64,000 nucleotides of DNA from Acidobacteriota bacterium (lineage in GTDB: Bacteria; Acidobacteriota; Holophagae; Acanthopleuribacterales; Acanthopleuribacteraceae). Location of the stretch: positions 1 to 64,000 of the forward strand of contig JACJWC010000019.1 of NCBI GenBank assembly GCA_020637335.1, written 5' to 3'. This document shows, piece after piece, positions 27,169-36,273 of the stretch. The notes under the pieces are model-generated. The model saw only the letters and a list, made by a program, of their open reading frames with translations. It had not been told where the DNA came from and did no database searches. Made by a program: the position numbers and the translations under genes. Every line of letters starts with the position of its first letter. Position 1 is the first letter of the stretch.

Positions 27169-28580
27169 CGAAATCCATTCAGCAGTTCCAGCGCGGTTCG
27201 CACGCCTAACCCATTACCACCGGCAGGGCTCAGATCATTGGGTTTCTCGTTGAGACACGCAGCTATATCACAATGGGCCCATTTGTACTTTTTGGCAAAG
27301 CGTTGCAGGAAGAGACCGGCCAGAATTGCACCGCCATACCGCGTGCCGGCGACATTGGCCACATCGGCGGTTTGGCTCTTGAGCAAGTCGTCGTAGGACT
27401 CGACCAAGGGCAGTTCCCAAAAGGGTTCATCCACATTTTTTCCCGCTTGTAATATGCGTGCCACAAGCTCGGGATCATTGCCCATCAAGCCACACACATC
27501 CGTGCCCAAAGCAATCAGACACGCACCGGTCAACGTGGCAAAATCGATAACATAGTCCGGTTTAAATCGATCGGCATAGGTCAAGGCATCCGCCAGAATG
27601 AGCCGACCTTCCGCATCGGTATTGTTAATTTCAATGGTAATACCCGACATGCTGGTGACCACATCACTGGGCCGTGTGGCACTTCCTGAAGGCATGTTTT
27701 CAACCGCGGGCACCAGGCCTACAACACGAAAGGGAATCTGGTTCTCGCGCAGACAGGTCATGAGCGCAACCACGGCTGCCCCGCCGGCCATATCGCCTTT
27801 CATCTCGGGCATGCTGGGCCCAGGTTTCAGAGAAAGGCCTCCGCTATCAAACGTAACGGCCTTTCCGACAAAGACAAAAGTACGGGTTGCATTTTCGGGA
27901 TGGTAATCCAAGACCAGGAAACGCGGCGGTTTCGCGGAACCCGCAGCCACCGAAAGCAAGGCGCCCATTTTGAGCGCCTTAATAGCGTCTTCTTCAAGGA
28001 TTTCAGCTTTAAAACCAAAGGTTTCCGCCCACTCGCTGGCCATTTGAGCCAGGCGGACCGGATCCAGGACATTGGCTGGCATCTGGGCCAGGTCGCGGGC
28101 CCGCAAGGTGGCTTGGGCAGTCGCCCAGGCCCGTTCCAACGCCGCTTTGTCGTGCACACCCACCAGGGAAATTTTCTGTAGCCGCTCCAGTTTAGAGGGT
28201 TCGGATTTGAGCGCGAGGTACTGGTAATCGCTGAACAGCAAACCTTCTAAAATGGCGATTTGATGGTTCACGGGTTGACCCGAAAGGTCCAGCGTAACTT
28301 CCTTCCAACCCTTTTGACGAACTTCACGCCAAAGCCGCGCCGCGCCCTTGCGCAGAACCGAGGCGGACACCTTTTCACCCAAATTGAGCAGGGCCAGACG
28401 ACCTTTGCCATCATTTAAATAGTGGAAATTACCGAAAGATTTGCCCCACTCGCCGCGTGCTTGAAGTTCGGCCCACAGGGGGCTGTTTGGGGCTAAACCC
28501 AGAGCTGTTTGCCCATCGGCACTGATTAATGCAAGCCGATCGCAGGACGGGGTAAGAACATCCAGAAACGCTAAGATCAC
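27165..28580 (-). CDS. pepA: Leucyl aminopeptidase, family M17
   Basis: A 471-residue cytosolic aminopeptidase that removes N-terminal residues from peptides using two metal ions. The catalytic C-terminal half has GKAVTFDSGGLSLKP, which supplies the metal-binding Asp, MKGDMAGGAAV with the second Asp and catalytic-site Lys region, and NTDAEGRLILADALTYA with the metal-binding Asp and Glu and the bicarbonate-site Arg. The N-terminal ~160 residues are divergent from E. coli PepA. GTG start with GGGAGG upstream; both ends overlap neighbours by 4 bases, so it sits inside an operon. Confidence 0.95.
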   Translation of the reverse strand: MILAFLDVLTPSCDRLALISADGQTALGLAPNSPLWAELQARGEWGKSFGNFHYLNDGKGRLALLNLGEKVSASVLRKGAARLWREVRQKGWKEVTLDLSGQPVNHQIAILEGLLFSDYQYLALKSEPSKLERLQKISLVGVHDKAALERAWATAQATLRARDLAQMPANVLDPVRLAQMASEWAETFGFKAEILEEDAIKALKMGALLSVAAGSAKPPRFLVLDYHPENATRTFVFVGKAVTFDSGGLSLKPGPSMPEMKGDMAGGAAVVALMTCLRENQIPFRVVGLVPAVENMPSGSATRPSDVVTSMSGITIEINNTDAEGRLILADALTYADRFKPDYVIDFATLTGACLIALGTDVCGLMGNDPELVARILQAGKNVDEPFWELPLVESYDDLLKSQTADVANVAGTRYGGAILAGLFLQRFAKKYKWAHCDIAACLNEKPNDLSPAGGNGLGVRTALELLNGFR

Positions 28581-29566
28581 GATTGAGATCCTCCCGGTTT
28601 GGAATGGCTGGGCCTAATGACAAGACCAAGGACAGCAAAAACCAGAATGGCACCCAGCAAGATAAAAATTAAAGTCATTCGATGTTCATTGAGCGGGTCG
28701 GGACTGCGTTGGCTCTGAATCTCCCCACGGGATTGTCCTGACTGACTGGTCAATTCCTTTTTTAGGCTGGCACCCTTCAAGTTCAGAGATAATAAGTTGC
28801 CCGGTCCAGACCACGCCCAGTACGCTAGGTTTTCGCCTTCAATTTTCTCAATTAAAGTGATGCCTGGCCCCTCCAATTCGAGGGTTGCAGGTGCCACCAT
28901 TAACCGAATGTCAGGCGTATTTTCTGGGAGCGGTATGCTTAAGGGCACTCCCATTTCCGAATAGGCGTGACTGGTTGAAACGGTGGCCTGCGTATTGCCC
29001 GGTTTTAAGGGATAACGCAATTTCATCACGCCATCGGAAATATCAGGAGACTGACGTAAATCCGGACTCCGCTCAAAGCGGGTGGACAATTCCGCCGTTT
29101 GATAACCTTCGATCAAAGGAAATTCGGCGGATGGTCCATCCGGGACAAAGCTTCGCGGCGGGTTCGAAAGGTTAAGCAGATTGTAAAAGCGGCCCACTTG
29201 CAGGATATTACCCGTGGCGTAAAGCACCACGGTGTTCATTTGGGTTTGAATGTCCAATTGCTTCGCGTTGTCGTAAACAGTGATTTGAACCGCCTGATTC
29301 GGATCCGTAATGGTTTTGGAGTAACGCACCCCGCCCTTGATGGCTTGAACCATCAACTGTTGACCGGGCTGGAAATCGGGATAGGTCAAGGTAAATGCGC
29401 CTTCGACATCGCTTAAACTGGCAACCGGTTGCATGGTTTGGTCGAGCAGAATTAAGCTGACCACATCGGCTTTGCCCGCACCGGGCTTCGTTCCGTTGAG
29501 GAGCTCGCCGTGGAAATCACCCGCCTGAAGGGTCAAGCACAAGCTGGTGATCAAAATTTGCAACAT
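28577..29566 (-). CDS. Periplasmic protein with C-terminal membrane anchor
   Basis: A 329-residue protein. ATG 29566 has GGAGG 6 bases upstream; a TTG codon just before it is not needed. It has a signal peptide (MLQILITSLCLTLQAG), then a carboxypeptidase-regulatory-like beta domain (about 20-100, with DVEGAFTLTYPDFQPGQQL). A long beta-rich region follows (100-270), then one transmembrane helix near the C-terminus (MTLIFILLGAILVFAVLGLVI) and a short basic tail. The body should therefore face the periplasm. I do not recognise a named family. It is the first gene of the minus-strand run and overlaps pepA by 4 bases. Confidence 0.8.
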   Translation of the reverse strand: MLQILITSLCLTLQAGDFHGELLNGTKPGAGKADVVSLILLDQTMQPVASLSDVEGAFTLTYPDFQPGQQLMVQAIKGGVRYSKTITDPNQAVQITVYDNAKQLDIQTQMNTVVLYATGNILQVGRFYNLLNLSNPPRSFVPDGPSAEFPLIEGYQTAELSTRFERSPDLRQSPDISDGVMKLRYPLKPGNTQATVSTSHAYSEMGVPLSIPLPENTPDIRLMVAPATLELEGPGITLIEKIEGENLAYWAWSGPGNLLSLNLKGASLKKELTSQSGQSRGEIQSQRSPDPLNEHRMTLIFILLGAILVFAVLGLVIRPSHSKPGGSQS

Positions 29567-29669
29567 CAAAGACCTCCAAACCGGCTCATTCTAACTTAGA
29601 TCCGACCATTCACTAACTTTTTTCAAAACGCAGCCGATGAGCAGATGGACAGGTTGGGAGGCCTACTTC

Positions 29670-30005
29670 ATGATTAAAAGTAGTGGTCGCAGGGATCAGC
29701 GGTTTGGCTGCCACATGGAGCTCTGGATTCAGCCGCAGACTGAAGAAGAGTATTTCCTGGTTGAGGTTGTGAACGTAAGCGCTGGTGGCATGTTGCTGCG
29801 TTCAGAAACACCTTTTCATGGGGCGGATACGTTTGCTTGCCAGGTAGAGCTCCCGCAATTTCCCGAACTCATCCAATTTACAGCTGCGGTGCGCCACCGC
29901 AAGCAAGAAGAATCGGGAACCTATCTGCTGGGCATCAATGTTTCCGAGACCCAGAACATCCCATTGAAAACGTTTCGAGCGCTTCTCGAAGCCATGTTTT
30001 TATAG
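29670..30005 (+). CDS. PilZ domain protein (c-di-GMP receptor)
   Basis: A 111-residue single PilZ domain. ATG 29670 is chosen over ATG 29637 because GGGAGG lies at 29656-29661 and the shorter protein starts right at the PilZ motif. RRDQR (residues 7-11) and NVSAGG (35-40) match the RxxxR and [D/N]xSxxG motifs that bind cyclic di-GMP, so binding should be retained. It is 6 bases upstream of the HEAT-receiver gene and probably acts with it as an adaptor. Confidence 0.9.
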   Translation: MIKSSGRRDQRFGCHMELWIQPQTEEEYFLVEVVNVSAGGMLLRSETPFHGADTFACQVELPQFPELIQFTAAVRHRKQEESGTYLLGINVSETQNIPLKTFRALLEAMFL

Positions 30006-30011
30006 GAAACC

Positions 30012-32615
30012 ATGACAGACGTTGCCAGCTTAAACGAATTTATTGAGATAGCCGAAGGCCCGGCCCTTCAGATGGGTGAACGGCTGAGCAACTTATTTAA
30101 CCGTGACCCAAAAAGTTTTCCCGATCTCCTGGCTGAGGGCCTGTTTCGATTTAATGGACCGCTGCTATTTCGCCTCCTGGAATGGTTGGTGGATTGGGGC
30201 ACCCACAACGAGCAACTTATCGATGGTTTCCTAAACCGCATTCTTAAAGAACGTAGCCCGTTACAGGCAAAATCCATGCTGCTGATTTACGGCTATATCG
30301 GCAGCTACTCGGCCTACAAAAAATTGGAGGCGGCAAGGCCCAAATTTAAGTGGGAACTCAATTCGGCACTCAAAAAAACCCTCGAACAATTAAGATCCAA
30401 TTTTAGCGGCGACCAATTTCAACAGGAATTTGACGAGAACCTGAACAACCCCGAAAAATTGCAACAACTGGGTGAAATTCTGCTGCTTAATCGCGGCGCA
30501 AGCACCGTGAGCTTTCTCAATCAGAAACTGGAATACGTGACGGGCGAAGCCTTATCCATTGTCGCCAAGCTCCTGGAACAAATCGGGCAGCCGGAAAGTC
30601 TGCGCATCCTGGAAAGACGCCTGGAAGAATGTGTCCTGGGCTACCAAATCTGGATGCAATGGGTTCGTTTTGCATTGGGCAAAATAAAAAAGTGGCCCAT
30701 TCTCGACGCCGGTCCAGCCCAAGCCGGGATCTCCCGACAATTTTTTGCATACGTCAAACAGGGTCTCAAGCCGGAAGCGTTGGTGTTTTTATACGAGCAG
30801 TACCGCTGGCCGCCCAAGATGTGGGAACCCATGAAAGCCATTTTGTTCCGCACCTTCCACAATGAACAAAGCCCTGAGGATGAAAAGGAACATCTCACCC
30901 GCCAGGTCTATCTGCTGACGCGCACCCCACCTCAAGAAATTTTGGATCTGGCCAGATCCCTGGGCGTGCTCGCCAATCTGTTCCAGCGCAAGGCCATGAT
31001 CCCCAAATTCGAACGCATGTTGAGGGAGCACCCGTGGGAACACCCGATCGTGGTGGCGATGCTGGGTGGTTATCGCTCAGAAGAAGGACTTAACCTGCTA
31101 CTCGAATGGTTGGCCCACGAGGAAGACCCTGAAGGCATGACACATTTACTGAAGGCTATCAGCCAATTTGAGCTCAAAAGCCTTCCCAAACAGGTTTGGA
31201 AATTCCTCCAAAACCAAAGCTCAGACGACAAAATGCCTCATTTGGTCCAAATAGTGCTCCGCTGTGACGCGCGGCAAGAAATTCTCCAACAACTTGAGTT
31301 TAATAATGAACCCTTTTGGCTTGCCCTGATGGAGCACCTAATTGTCGCCCCATTTCCGGGAAGTAATAGTATTGTTTTCAATGTATTACGACAAAAGGCC
31401 CGATCGCATAAGTACTATATTGCAGCCCTCAAAGTGGCCGCCAATATCAAAACCAGCGAAAGTGCGGACTTGGTCCGTCCCTACACCACTGCGCGTTGGC
31501 CCTGGTCTCTGCGCGCCCAGGCCCTTGCAGCTTATATGCAGAATTCCAATGGGCGCTGGTTAGCGGAAATCGATGAGTTAACTCAACCCGCAGAGGGCCA
31601 GGATGGCGAAGAAATCTGGCTTGAAATGGTCAACATCCTGAAAAAAGATGTGAGCCCCATTTACGCGTCAGGACGCGGCTTACGCCTCCAGCCCTGGCTC
31701 CCTTTTCTGAAACACCCCAAGCCGAGCATCGCCTTGTTGGCCCTGAACATTCTCCAGCTCCAGGATCCGTTGGATTATGAAGAACCCCAGGTTTGGACAG
31801 AATTTTTGCAAAACTGGGTCCAGGTCCTCAACGAAAACGAATCGGAAATGAAAACCCTTATCCTGCGCATTTTGGGTGATTTAAAAACACTAGCGCACCT
31901 CAACACCCCCAACTCGTTGGCCGAATTTCTCGAAGAATTCGCCAATCTCAACCACTACCATCGCGGGCGCTGGATGTTAATGCTCTCGCAAAATGCCCAA
32001 ACCTTGTGCAAAACGATCGACCCCGATCAACAAACCGAGTTCAGCTCCGAAATGGTTCGCTTTTTTGAGGAGTTTTATCACGAGCCAGTCATGCTCAAAG
32101 CGCTTATCCATGTAATGAGTTTTTCCAAACTGCCCGTCTTCCGCCAAATTTTTGAGGAACTGGCCCGTCACCCAAATGAGGAAATCGCCAGCCAGGCCAA
32201 ACAAACGATTGATCAAAAACCCTCTTCAGGCATCAGTATCAAGCGGGTCTGGATAATTGATGACAGTCAGATGATTGCGCGCTCCCTGACGAACTTCTTA
32301 AACAAAATGGGGTTTGAGGTTCAGTTTTGGACCCGCTACCAATCTTTGGCGGGTGAACAGCCTCCGGACCTTCTCATTCTGGATTACTTCGTCGGCTCCG
32401 ACCTGGGACCCAATATCTGGCGCGAACTCAGTGACCAATGGGAGATGGAACCACCCGTCATATACATCACTTCGAGCCGAAATGAAGAAGTACATCACCA
32501 TATTCAGCGAGAAACTCCACACGCCCCGCTTCTTCTTAAACCATTTCCCCTGAGTAAATTGTTAGAATGTATTGAGGACATCCGATTGCAAGGTCAGCAA
32601 TCGGCTGCCACGTGA
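30012..32615 (+). CDS. HEAT-repeat protein with C-terminal receiver domain
   Basis: An 867-residue cytoplasmic protein. About the first 740 residues are helical repeats of HEAT/armadillo type (for example LLRILGDLKTLAHLNTPNSL and the many paired helices with LL and AL positions), forming a protein-binding solenoid. Residues about 745-860 are a response-regulator receiver: RVWIIDDSQMIARSL with the acidic pair, LLILDYFVGSDLG with the phosphoacceptor Asp, IYITSSR with the Thr/Ser, and LLKPFP with the Lys. A receiver at the end of a long solenoid with no output domain suggests phosphorylation-controlled scaffolding. Preceded by a PilZ gene; followed by ccmE after a strong hairpin. Confidence 0.88.
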   Translation: MTDVASLNEFIEIAEGPALQMGERLSNLFNRDPKSFPDLLAEGLFRFNGPLLFRLLEWLVDWGTHNEQLIDGFLNRILKERSPLQAKSMLLIYGYIGSYSAYKKLEAARPKFKWELNSALKKTLEQLRSNFSGDQFQQEFDENLNNPEKLQQLGEILLLNRGASTVSFLNQKLEYVTGEALSIVAKLLEQIGQPESLRILERRLEECVLGYQIWMQWVRFALGKIKKWPILDAGPAQAGISRQFFAYVKQGLKPEALVFLYEQYRWPPKMWEPMKAILFRTFHNEQSPEDEKEHLTRQVYLLTRTPPQEILDLARSLGVLANLFQRKAMIPKFERMLREHPWEHPIVVAMLGGYRSEEGLNLLLEWLAHEEDPEGMTHLLKAISQFELKSLPKQVWKFLQNQSSDDKMPHLVQIVLRCDARQEILQQLEFNNEPFWLALMEHLIVAPFPGSNSIVFNVLRQKARSHKYYIAALKVAANIKTSESADLVRPYTTARWPWSLRAQALAAYMQNSNGRWLAEIDELTQPAEGQDGEEIWLEMVNILKKDVSPIYASGRGLRLQPWLPFLKHPKPSIALLALNILQLQDPLDYEEPQVWTEFLQNWVQVLNENESEMKTLILRILGDLKTLAHLNTPNSLAEFLEEFANLNHYHRGRWMLMLSQNAQTLCKTIDPDQQTEFSSEMVRFFEEFYHEPVMLKALIHVMSFSKLPVFRQIFEELARHPNEEIASQAKQTIDQKPSSGISIKRVWIIDDSQMIARSLTNFLNKMGFEVQFWTRYQSLAGEQPPDLLILDYFVGSDLGPNIWRELSDQWEMEPPVIYITSSRNEEVHHHIQRETPHAPLLLKPFPLSKLLECIEDIRLQGQQSAAT

Positions 32616-32623
32616 AGTTTTCG

Positions 32624-32646
32624 CCTTTCGCGTTGGACGCGAAAGG
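32624..32646. promoter_or_regulatory. Perfect hairpin upstream of ccmE
   Basis: CCTTTCGCGT (32624-32633) and ACGCGAAAGG (32637-32646) pair perfectly around a TGG loop. The 10-bp stem ends 15 bases before the ccmE start and 9 bases after the preceding stop. No T-tract follows, so it is not a standard terminator; it may be a transcript-processing or stabilising structure, or a protein site. Confidence 0.7.
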
Positions 32647-32661
32647 TCAAGTGAGGCCAAT

Positions 32662-33075
32662 ATGCATTTAAAACTGTGGGTTCCTATTCTTCTGATCTTG
32701 GGCGGCATTTCGTGGATGATGGTGACCAACCTCAACGCATCCGACCAGTCTTTTAAGGTCAACGAGCTGCCCTCTGACCTAACCGACTTAACCCAACAAA
32801 TAAAAATCAAGGGCCGCATTGTGGCCGGCAGCATTGATAAAACCGTGCCTCCTGTTAAGTTTGTTATTCAGGAAGGGGGTCGCGAATTACCCGTACGCTA
32901 TGTCGGAAAAGAGCCCTTGCCTGACCTGTTTAAGGACCATGCCGAAACCCAAGTAACGGGTACCATGGCCAAGGACGGAGTGTTTGATGCCGTTCATCTG
33001 CAAGCAAAATGTGCTTCCAAATACGAAGCGATGGCACCAACCGAAACCGCCAACCAACCGGCACAAGTCAATTAA
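32662..33075 (+). CDS. ccmE: Cytochrome c maturation haem chaperone CcmE, Cys variant
   Basis: A 137-residue membrane-anchored periplasmic haem chaperone. ATG 32662 follows GTGAGG at 32651-32656. One N-terminal helix (LKLWVPILLILGGISWMMV) precedes an OB-fold domain (IKIKGRIVAGSID, VRYVGKEPLPDLFKDH, QVTGTMAKDGVFDAVHLQAK). In standard CcmE the haem is held covalently by His in the HxxxY motif; here the motif is Cys117-A-S-K-Tyr121. Such CxxxY CcmE proteins are known from archaea and some bacteria with a variant System I. First gene of the ccm cluster. Confidence 0.93.
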   Translation: MHLKLWVPILLILGGISWMMVTNLNASDQSFKVNELPSDLTDLTQQIKIKGRIVAGSIDKTVPPVKFVIQEGGRELPVRYVGKEPLPDLFKDHAETQVTGTMAKDGVFDAVHLQAKCASKYEAMAPTETANQPAQVN

Positions 33076-33101
33076 ATCGCAATAAATAAAGAGAGGTTCA
33101 C

Positions 33102-35126
33102 GTGGGTAGCTTGGGCAACCTCGCCCTGATGGGCGGATTCGCGTTTTCAATTTTCGGTACACTTGCAGCTTTGGTCTCGGCCATTCGGGTTTCGGAAACC
33201 CTGCGGGTAGCCGCCAAACGGGCATTTTATGCAACCTGCGTTTGCGTGCTGATCGCTGTGATCTGTTTGGCTGGCCTGCTGGTGACCGACCAGTACCGCT
33301 ACACCTACGTTTACAGCTACTCCAATCTACACCTGCCCTTGAAATTCAAACTAACTGCAGTCTGGGCCGGGCACCAGGGCTCCTTGCTATGGTGGTCTCT
33401 GATTCTATCGGCCTGGACCTCCGTTTTCCTGTTTGCAACCCGAAAATTGAGCCGACTTTTGCTTTCCTGGTCCTATGTTTTTATCGGCTTGGCCTTAATC
33501 TTTTTCCTATCGATCAATAATTTTAATGCCAATCCATTTGAAGTTTGGTCGCAAGTCGTTCCCGAAGTCGGTTTACAACCGCTGTTCCCTGCGGATGGTC
33601 GCGGCCTGAACCCACAGTTGCAACACTGGGCCATGATCATCCACCCACCGTTGCTTTATGCCGGCTATATTGGCTTTCTCTTCCCGTTTGCCATCGCTTT
33701 GGCTGCCTTAATCGTGCGTTTAGAGGGCCGCGAATGGATTCGGATCACGCGACTTTGGACCTTAACAACCTGGCTGATTTTATCGGTCGGTATCGTTTTA
33801 GGTGGCGCCTGGGCCTACATGGAATTGGGCTGGGGTGGTTACTGGGCATGGGACCCGGTTGAAAATGCTTCCTTTATGCCTTGGCTCCTGGGCACCGCAT
33901 TCCTGCACTCGGTTATGGGCCAAGAGACGCGCGGCATGTTCAAACTGTGGAACGTCGTGCTCATCGTTGGCACCTACCTGATGTGTATCTTTGGCACGTT
34001 CATCACCCGTTCGGGGTTAATCAGCTCCGTTCATGCCTTTGCCGAAAGTGAAATATGGATTTATTTCCTGGTTTATTTGTTGGTAAACCTGTTCTTGGGC
34101 GCGCTGGTCACGGTTTGGCGCTTAGACCAGCTGCGCGATGACAATAATTTAAACAACGTCACCAGCCGTGAAGGATCGCTACTCTTCAACAATATTCTGT
34201 TCTTCAGTATTTGCGGAACCATGTTAGCCGCTACCATGTACCCCATCCTGACTGAGTGGTTATTTGGCAAAAAAATCGAGTTGCGACACGGCTTTTACAA
34301 CATCGTAGAGTTGCCCATCTTCATGCTGCTGCTCGTCCTCATGGCTTTTGGTCCGATTTTGCTGTGGAAAAAATCCGCCGATCGTCAAATTTTAAAGAAA
34401 ATTCGCTGGGGCCTGGTCGCCGGCGTGATTGCGTTCCTGGCTGGCATTCCCATCTTGAGTCAAAGCCGATTTGCCTATTTTTCCTTTCCGGTTCTTTCCT
34501 TTTTAATCACCGTTCTCATTCAAGATTTTGCCACCGCGATCTGGCAACGCAGCAAGCGGGCCAAAGAAAACCTGCTTTCAGCATTCTTGTCCTTGGTGCG
34601 CATGAACCAACGCCGTTATGGCGGATATGTGGTCCACTTCGGCGTATTTTTAATTGCCTTGGGCATTACGGGCACGGCCTTTAATCAGGAAACGAAACAA
34701 GATGTTGCCCTGGGCGAGTCGGCGATCGTTGGACCCTTTGCCTTTCAGGTTGCGGATGTTAAGCAGGAAGAGACCAACAACTACTCGGCACTGCTGGCCA
34801 CAATAAACCTGCTCAAAGACGGCAAAAAAATTAGCGAATTGCATCCTGAACAACGCTTTTACAAAGCCTCGCGCTCGCAAGCAAGTGAAGTGGCTATTGA
34901 AACCCATTTCAACCGAGATTTTTATGTGGTTCTCGCCGGTCTTTCGGACCAACACACGGCCGAACATCCCACCGTGGTCCTACATATTTACGTGAACCCG
35001 CTAGTGATTTGGGTCTGGATTGGCACCGTGATTTTTGTCTGTGGCACCTTACTGAGCATGTTTGGTCATCGCTTACCCGAACGGGTCCGCCAGGAACATT
35101 CGCTGATGGAAGGAGAACCGGCCTGA
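33102..35126 (+). CDS. ccmF: Cytochrome c haem lyase subunit CcmF
   Basis: A 674-residue polytopic membrane protein with about 14 hydrophobic segments. The tryptophan-rich haem-handling loop reads WAYMELGWGGYWAWDPVEN (within about residues 238-260), and the conserved periplasmic His residues are in HWAMIIHPPLLYAGY and around HSVMGQETRGMFK. A C-terminal periplasmic part precedes the last helix (VIWVWIGTVIFVCGTLLSMFGHRLPE). It transfers haem to apocytochromes c. The start is GTG with GAGAGG upstream. Standard length for the family. Confidence 0.95.
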   Translation: MGSLGNLALMGGFAFSIFGTLAALVSAIRVSETLRVAAKRAFYATCVCVLIAVICLAGLLVTDQYRYTYVYSYSNLHLPLKFKLTAVWAGHQGSLLWWSLILSAWTSVFLFATRKLSRLLLSWSYVFIGLALIFFLSINNFNANPFEVWSQVVPEVGLQPLFPADGRGLNPQLQHWAMIIHPPLLYAGYIGFLFPFAIALAALIVRLEGREWIRITRLWTLTTWLILSVGIVLGGAWAYMELGWGGYWAWDPVENASFMPWLLGTAFLHSVMGQETRGMFKLWNVVLIVGTYLMCIFGTFITRSGLISSVHAFAESEIWIYFLVYLLVNLFLGALVTVWRLDQLRDDNNLNNVTSREGSLLFNNILFFSICGTMLAATMYPILTEWLFGKKIELRHGFYNIVELPIFMLLLVLMAFGPILLWKKSADRQILKKIRWGLVAGVIAFLAGIPILSQSRFAYFSFPVLSFLITVLIQDFATAIWQRSKRAKENLLSAFLSLVRMNQRRYGGYVVHFGVFLIALGITGTAFNQETKQDVALGESAIVGPFAFQVADVKQEETNNYSALLATINLLKDGKKISELHPEQRFYKASRSQASEVAIETHFNRDFYVVLAGLSDQHTAEHPTVVLHIYVNPLVIWVWIGTVIFVCGTLLSMFGHRLPERVRQEHSLMEGEPA

Positions 35127-35569
35127 TGCTCATCGCAGGTTTTGGATTCATGTTGTTAATGGCCTTGTGGATTGCCGCGCCCTTGTGGCGAAGCCACAGC
35201 GCACACCAGAGTTTAGATGCAACGGCCGCTGCCGAACGGGTAGATTTCCTGATGCGCTCCCTGGCCAATGCGCAGAAAGCGCACAATCGCAAACGGATCG
35301 GCGAAGAGGATTACCACAACATCGAACGGCGTTTGGTCTTGCAAATCGCCAAAATCTACCATCAGGGTGGAGATATCGATCCTGAAACGGCCTGCCCTGC
35401 CTGTTTCGCGGCTACCGATCCCAAAGGTCGTTACTGCGGCAAATGTGGTGAAAGCCTACCCGGCCAAGAGGCAAGTTCATGTTCCAACTGCGGCAAAACC
35501 TGTGAAGCGCACTTCAAATTTTGCCCGCATTGCGGGGCGGCCAACGCGTTGATTGAGGCGGACGCTTGA
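35126..35569 (+). CDS. CcmI-like membrane protein with zinc ribbons
   Basis: A 147-residue protein that begins inside the ccmF stop (TGATG). One N-terminal helix (MLIAGFGFMLLMALWIAAPLW) is followed by a helical region (RVDFLMRSLANAQKAHNRKRIGEEDYHNIERRL) like the N-terminal part of CcmI. Two zinc ribbons follow: CPACFAATDPKGRYCGKCG and CSNCGKTCEAHFKFCPHCG, eight Cys in four CxxC pairs. CcmI binds apocytochrome c; the zinc ribbons are an addition that might replace its TPR part. It lies between ccmF and ccmA, so a role in cytochrome c maturation is likely. Confidence 0.8.
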   Translation: MLIAGFGFMLLMALWIAAPLWRSHSAHQSLDATAAAERVDFLMRSLANAQKAHNRKRIGEEDYHNIERRLVLQIAKIYHQGGDIDPETACPACFAATDPKGRYCGKCGESLPGQEASSCSNCGKTCEAHFKFCPHCGAANALIEADA

Positions 35570-36273
35570 GTTTTCGGGTCCACCTCGAGGCAGTCAGCAA
35601 AAACTTCGGCGAGGTGCAGGCCCTTCACCCGCTCACCGCTCAATTGGGGCCCGGCGAACGCATTGCCTTGATGGGCCACAACGGTGCAGGGAAAACAACT
35701 TTGCTGACCGTCATTGCTTCATTAAGCAAGGCCAGCACGGGTAACGTCCATTATTTAGATGGTGATCGCGAGCTAAAAAAGAAGCCAGAGATCCGCCAGC
35801 GTCTATCGTTGCTCAGCCACCAGCCCATGCTCTACCCAGACCTCAGCATTTTGGAAAACTTCCTGTTTTTTTCGCGCATGTACGACTTGGGATTGAGCAA
35901 AGACGCCATTTTGGATCACTTGGATGCGGTTGGCATGAGCGGAGACCCGAATCGCCTGGTTCGCGCCTGTTCGCAAGGCATGACTCAACGCCTGGCCTTT
36001 GCACGGGCCATGTTGCATCGACCCGAGTTGCTACTGCTCGATGAACCCTTTAGCGGCCTGGATATCCGCGGGATAGAGCGGGTGCAAAAACTCCTGCGCG
36101 ATTTTTCCGGAACGGTGGTAATGGTCTCGCATGAAGTTGACCATTGCCATGCGCTAATGGACGAATTTTGGATCCTGAGACGTGGGCGCCTGGTTAAAAA
36201 GCTGCAACGGACCCAGTATGATCGCGCCCAGTTGGAAGCAGAGTTCCGCAGCGAACTGCCGGAGGAGCTTTAA
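35566..36273 (+). CDS. ccmA: Haem exporter ABC ATPase CcmA
   Basis: A 235-residue ABC ATPase. Walker A is GHNGAGKTT (about 38-46), the Q-loop is LLSHQPMLYPD, the signature is CSQGMTQRL (in place of LSGGQ, as in many CcmA), Walker B is LLLLDEPF and the switch is VSHEVD. CcmA powers release of haem-loaded CcmE from the CcmC complex. It starts at TTG within the previous stop (TTGA) and its stop overlaps the ccmB start by one base. Confidence 0.93.
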   Translation: MSFRVHLEAVSKNFGEVQALHPLTAQLGPGERIALMGHNGAGKTTLLTVIASLSKASTGNVHYLDGDRELKKKPEIRQRLSLLSHQPMLYPDLSILENFLFFSRMYDLGLSKDAILDHLDAVGMSGDPNRLVRACSQGMTQRLAFARAMLHRPELLLLDEPFSGLDIRGIERVQKLLRDFSGTVVMVSHEVDHCHALMDEFWILRRGRLVKKLQRTQYDRAQLEAEFRSELPEEL

